Positions 63,677 to 64,000 of a DNA stretch of 64,000 nt are shown here, piece by piece. Within the stretch, counting starts at the first letter, position 1. Every line of letters starts with the position of its first letter. The position numbers and the translations under genes are program-made. Under the pieces are notes generated by a model. It was not told the DNA's origin and ran no database searches. It saw only the letters and a program-made list of their open reading frames with translations. Location of the stretch: assembly GCF_012844305.1 (NCBI RefSeq), contig NZ_JABANE010000006.1, forward strand, positions 1 through 64,000, in the 5' to 3' direction. The DNA is from Flammeovirga aprica JL-4 (GTDB lineage Bacteria; Bacteroidota; Bacteroidia; Cytophagales; Flammeovirgaceae).

Positions 63677-64000
63677 TTATTCATTAATCAAAATGGCTCT
63701 TGATTTAAAAGAAAAACCATGCTGACTGAAATTGCCAATATTAATCGCCTCAATCAGCGCTTTGTTTTTCGGTGGAGAAGTAGTGCCGTATTCTACAATA
63801 AAATTGGCTCCCACGCCACCTAAACTTTCTCTCTTTTCAACAATATATTCCGCAGATTCAAGCGGTTTTAATTCTAAAGTTTCTCCTTTAAGATAATTGC
63901 GAAGCAGTTTTCCATTACTGTCATAATAATCCGCAGTGGTAAAGTAAAGTGTGTCAGTGGTACTTACATTCCTTAAACTTAATATCACAGTACACTGGAA
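63677..64000 (-). CDS. DUF3124-containing protein, 5' end outside window
   Basis: At least 108 codons read to the edge of the window. The sequence TVILSLRNVSTTDTLYFT, then ADYYDSNGKLLRNYL, LKPLESAEYIVEKRES, GGVGANFIVEYG, IEAINIGNFSQHGFSF resembles DUF3124, a lipoprotein-like domain of unknown function. A GTG at 63988 is probably not the true start, since the phase continues (FQCT) to the boundary. Confidence 0.65.
   Translation of the reverse strand, partial: FQCTVILSLRNVSTTDTLYFTTADYYDSNGKLLRNYLKGETLELKPLESAEYIVEKRESLGGVGANFIVEYGTTSPPKNKALIEAINIGNFSQHGFSFKSRAILINE

Overview
The window looks like a chromosomal segment of a marine, gliding-type member of the Bacteroidota, most like Cytophagales/Flammeovirgaceae. 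This is inferred from AT-rich DNA, TAnnTTTG-type -7 promoter boxes, many secreted proteins with type IX secretion (T9SS) C-terminal domains, an adhesin with a long basic n-region before its signal peptide, and a fused aspartokinase-homoserine dehydrogenase. No tRNA, rRNA operon, CRISPR array, prophage or complete insertion sequence was seen.

Layout. 0.3-5.3 kb (minus): five glycosyltransferase genes of a cell-surface glycan locus (two GT4-like, a polyprenol-phosphate mannosyltransferase-like GT2, a second GT2, a GT90). 5.5-13.3 kb (minus): a complete thiamine operon thiS-thiC-tenI/thiE2-thiD-thiE-thiG-thiH-thiF behind a TPP riboswitch. Its spacers carry two covarying hairpins and two arrays of 7-bp tandem repeats. 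13.5 kb (plus): a membrane-anchored HTH regulator divergent from thi. 14.6-21.5 kb (minus): a TIGR03032-like gene with a frameshift, and a ~5.7 kb T9SS adhesin/FG-GAP gene broken by three frameshifts. 21.8-32.6 kb: miaE, pabB, a TauE/SafE permease, an SLC13/RCK transporter, a very large GAF/PAS receptor, an FMN reductase, threonine aldolase and a small membrane protein, with a REP-doublet element at 29.9-30.1 kb. 32.9-41.6 kb (plus): five tandem paralogous T9SS-secreted proteins with a near-constant C-terminal half and variable beta-solenoid-like N-termini, each followed by its own terminator. 41.7-47.0 kb: a secreted glycerophosphodiesterase, RNase P RNA, thrA and thrB.

47.9-60.5 kb (plus) is the most interesting part: GMC dehydrogenase, small dehydrogenase subunit, [268-bp inverted-repeat element], second GMC dehydrogenase, ferritin-like protein, beta-propeller protein resembling the propeller of fungal aldos-2-ulose dehydratase, GH133-type debranching enzyme, GH63-type glucosidase and IolE-like dehydratase/isomerase. 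The genes from the second GMC onward overlap or nearly touch and end at a strong terminator. I read this as a cytoplasmic system that releases a glucose-type sugar from a storage or compatible-solute glycan, oxidises it to a keto-sugar and dehydrates or isomerises that product. The gene combination is not one I recognise as a described pathway.

60.6-64 kb: an inverted-repeat MITE-like element, a CPA2 antiporter with a TrkA-N domain, an AstE/AspA-type deacylase and the 3' part of a DUF3124 gene that runs off the window.
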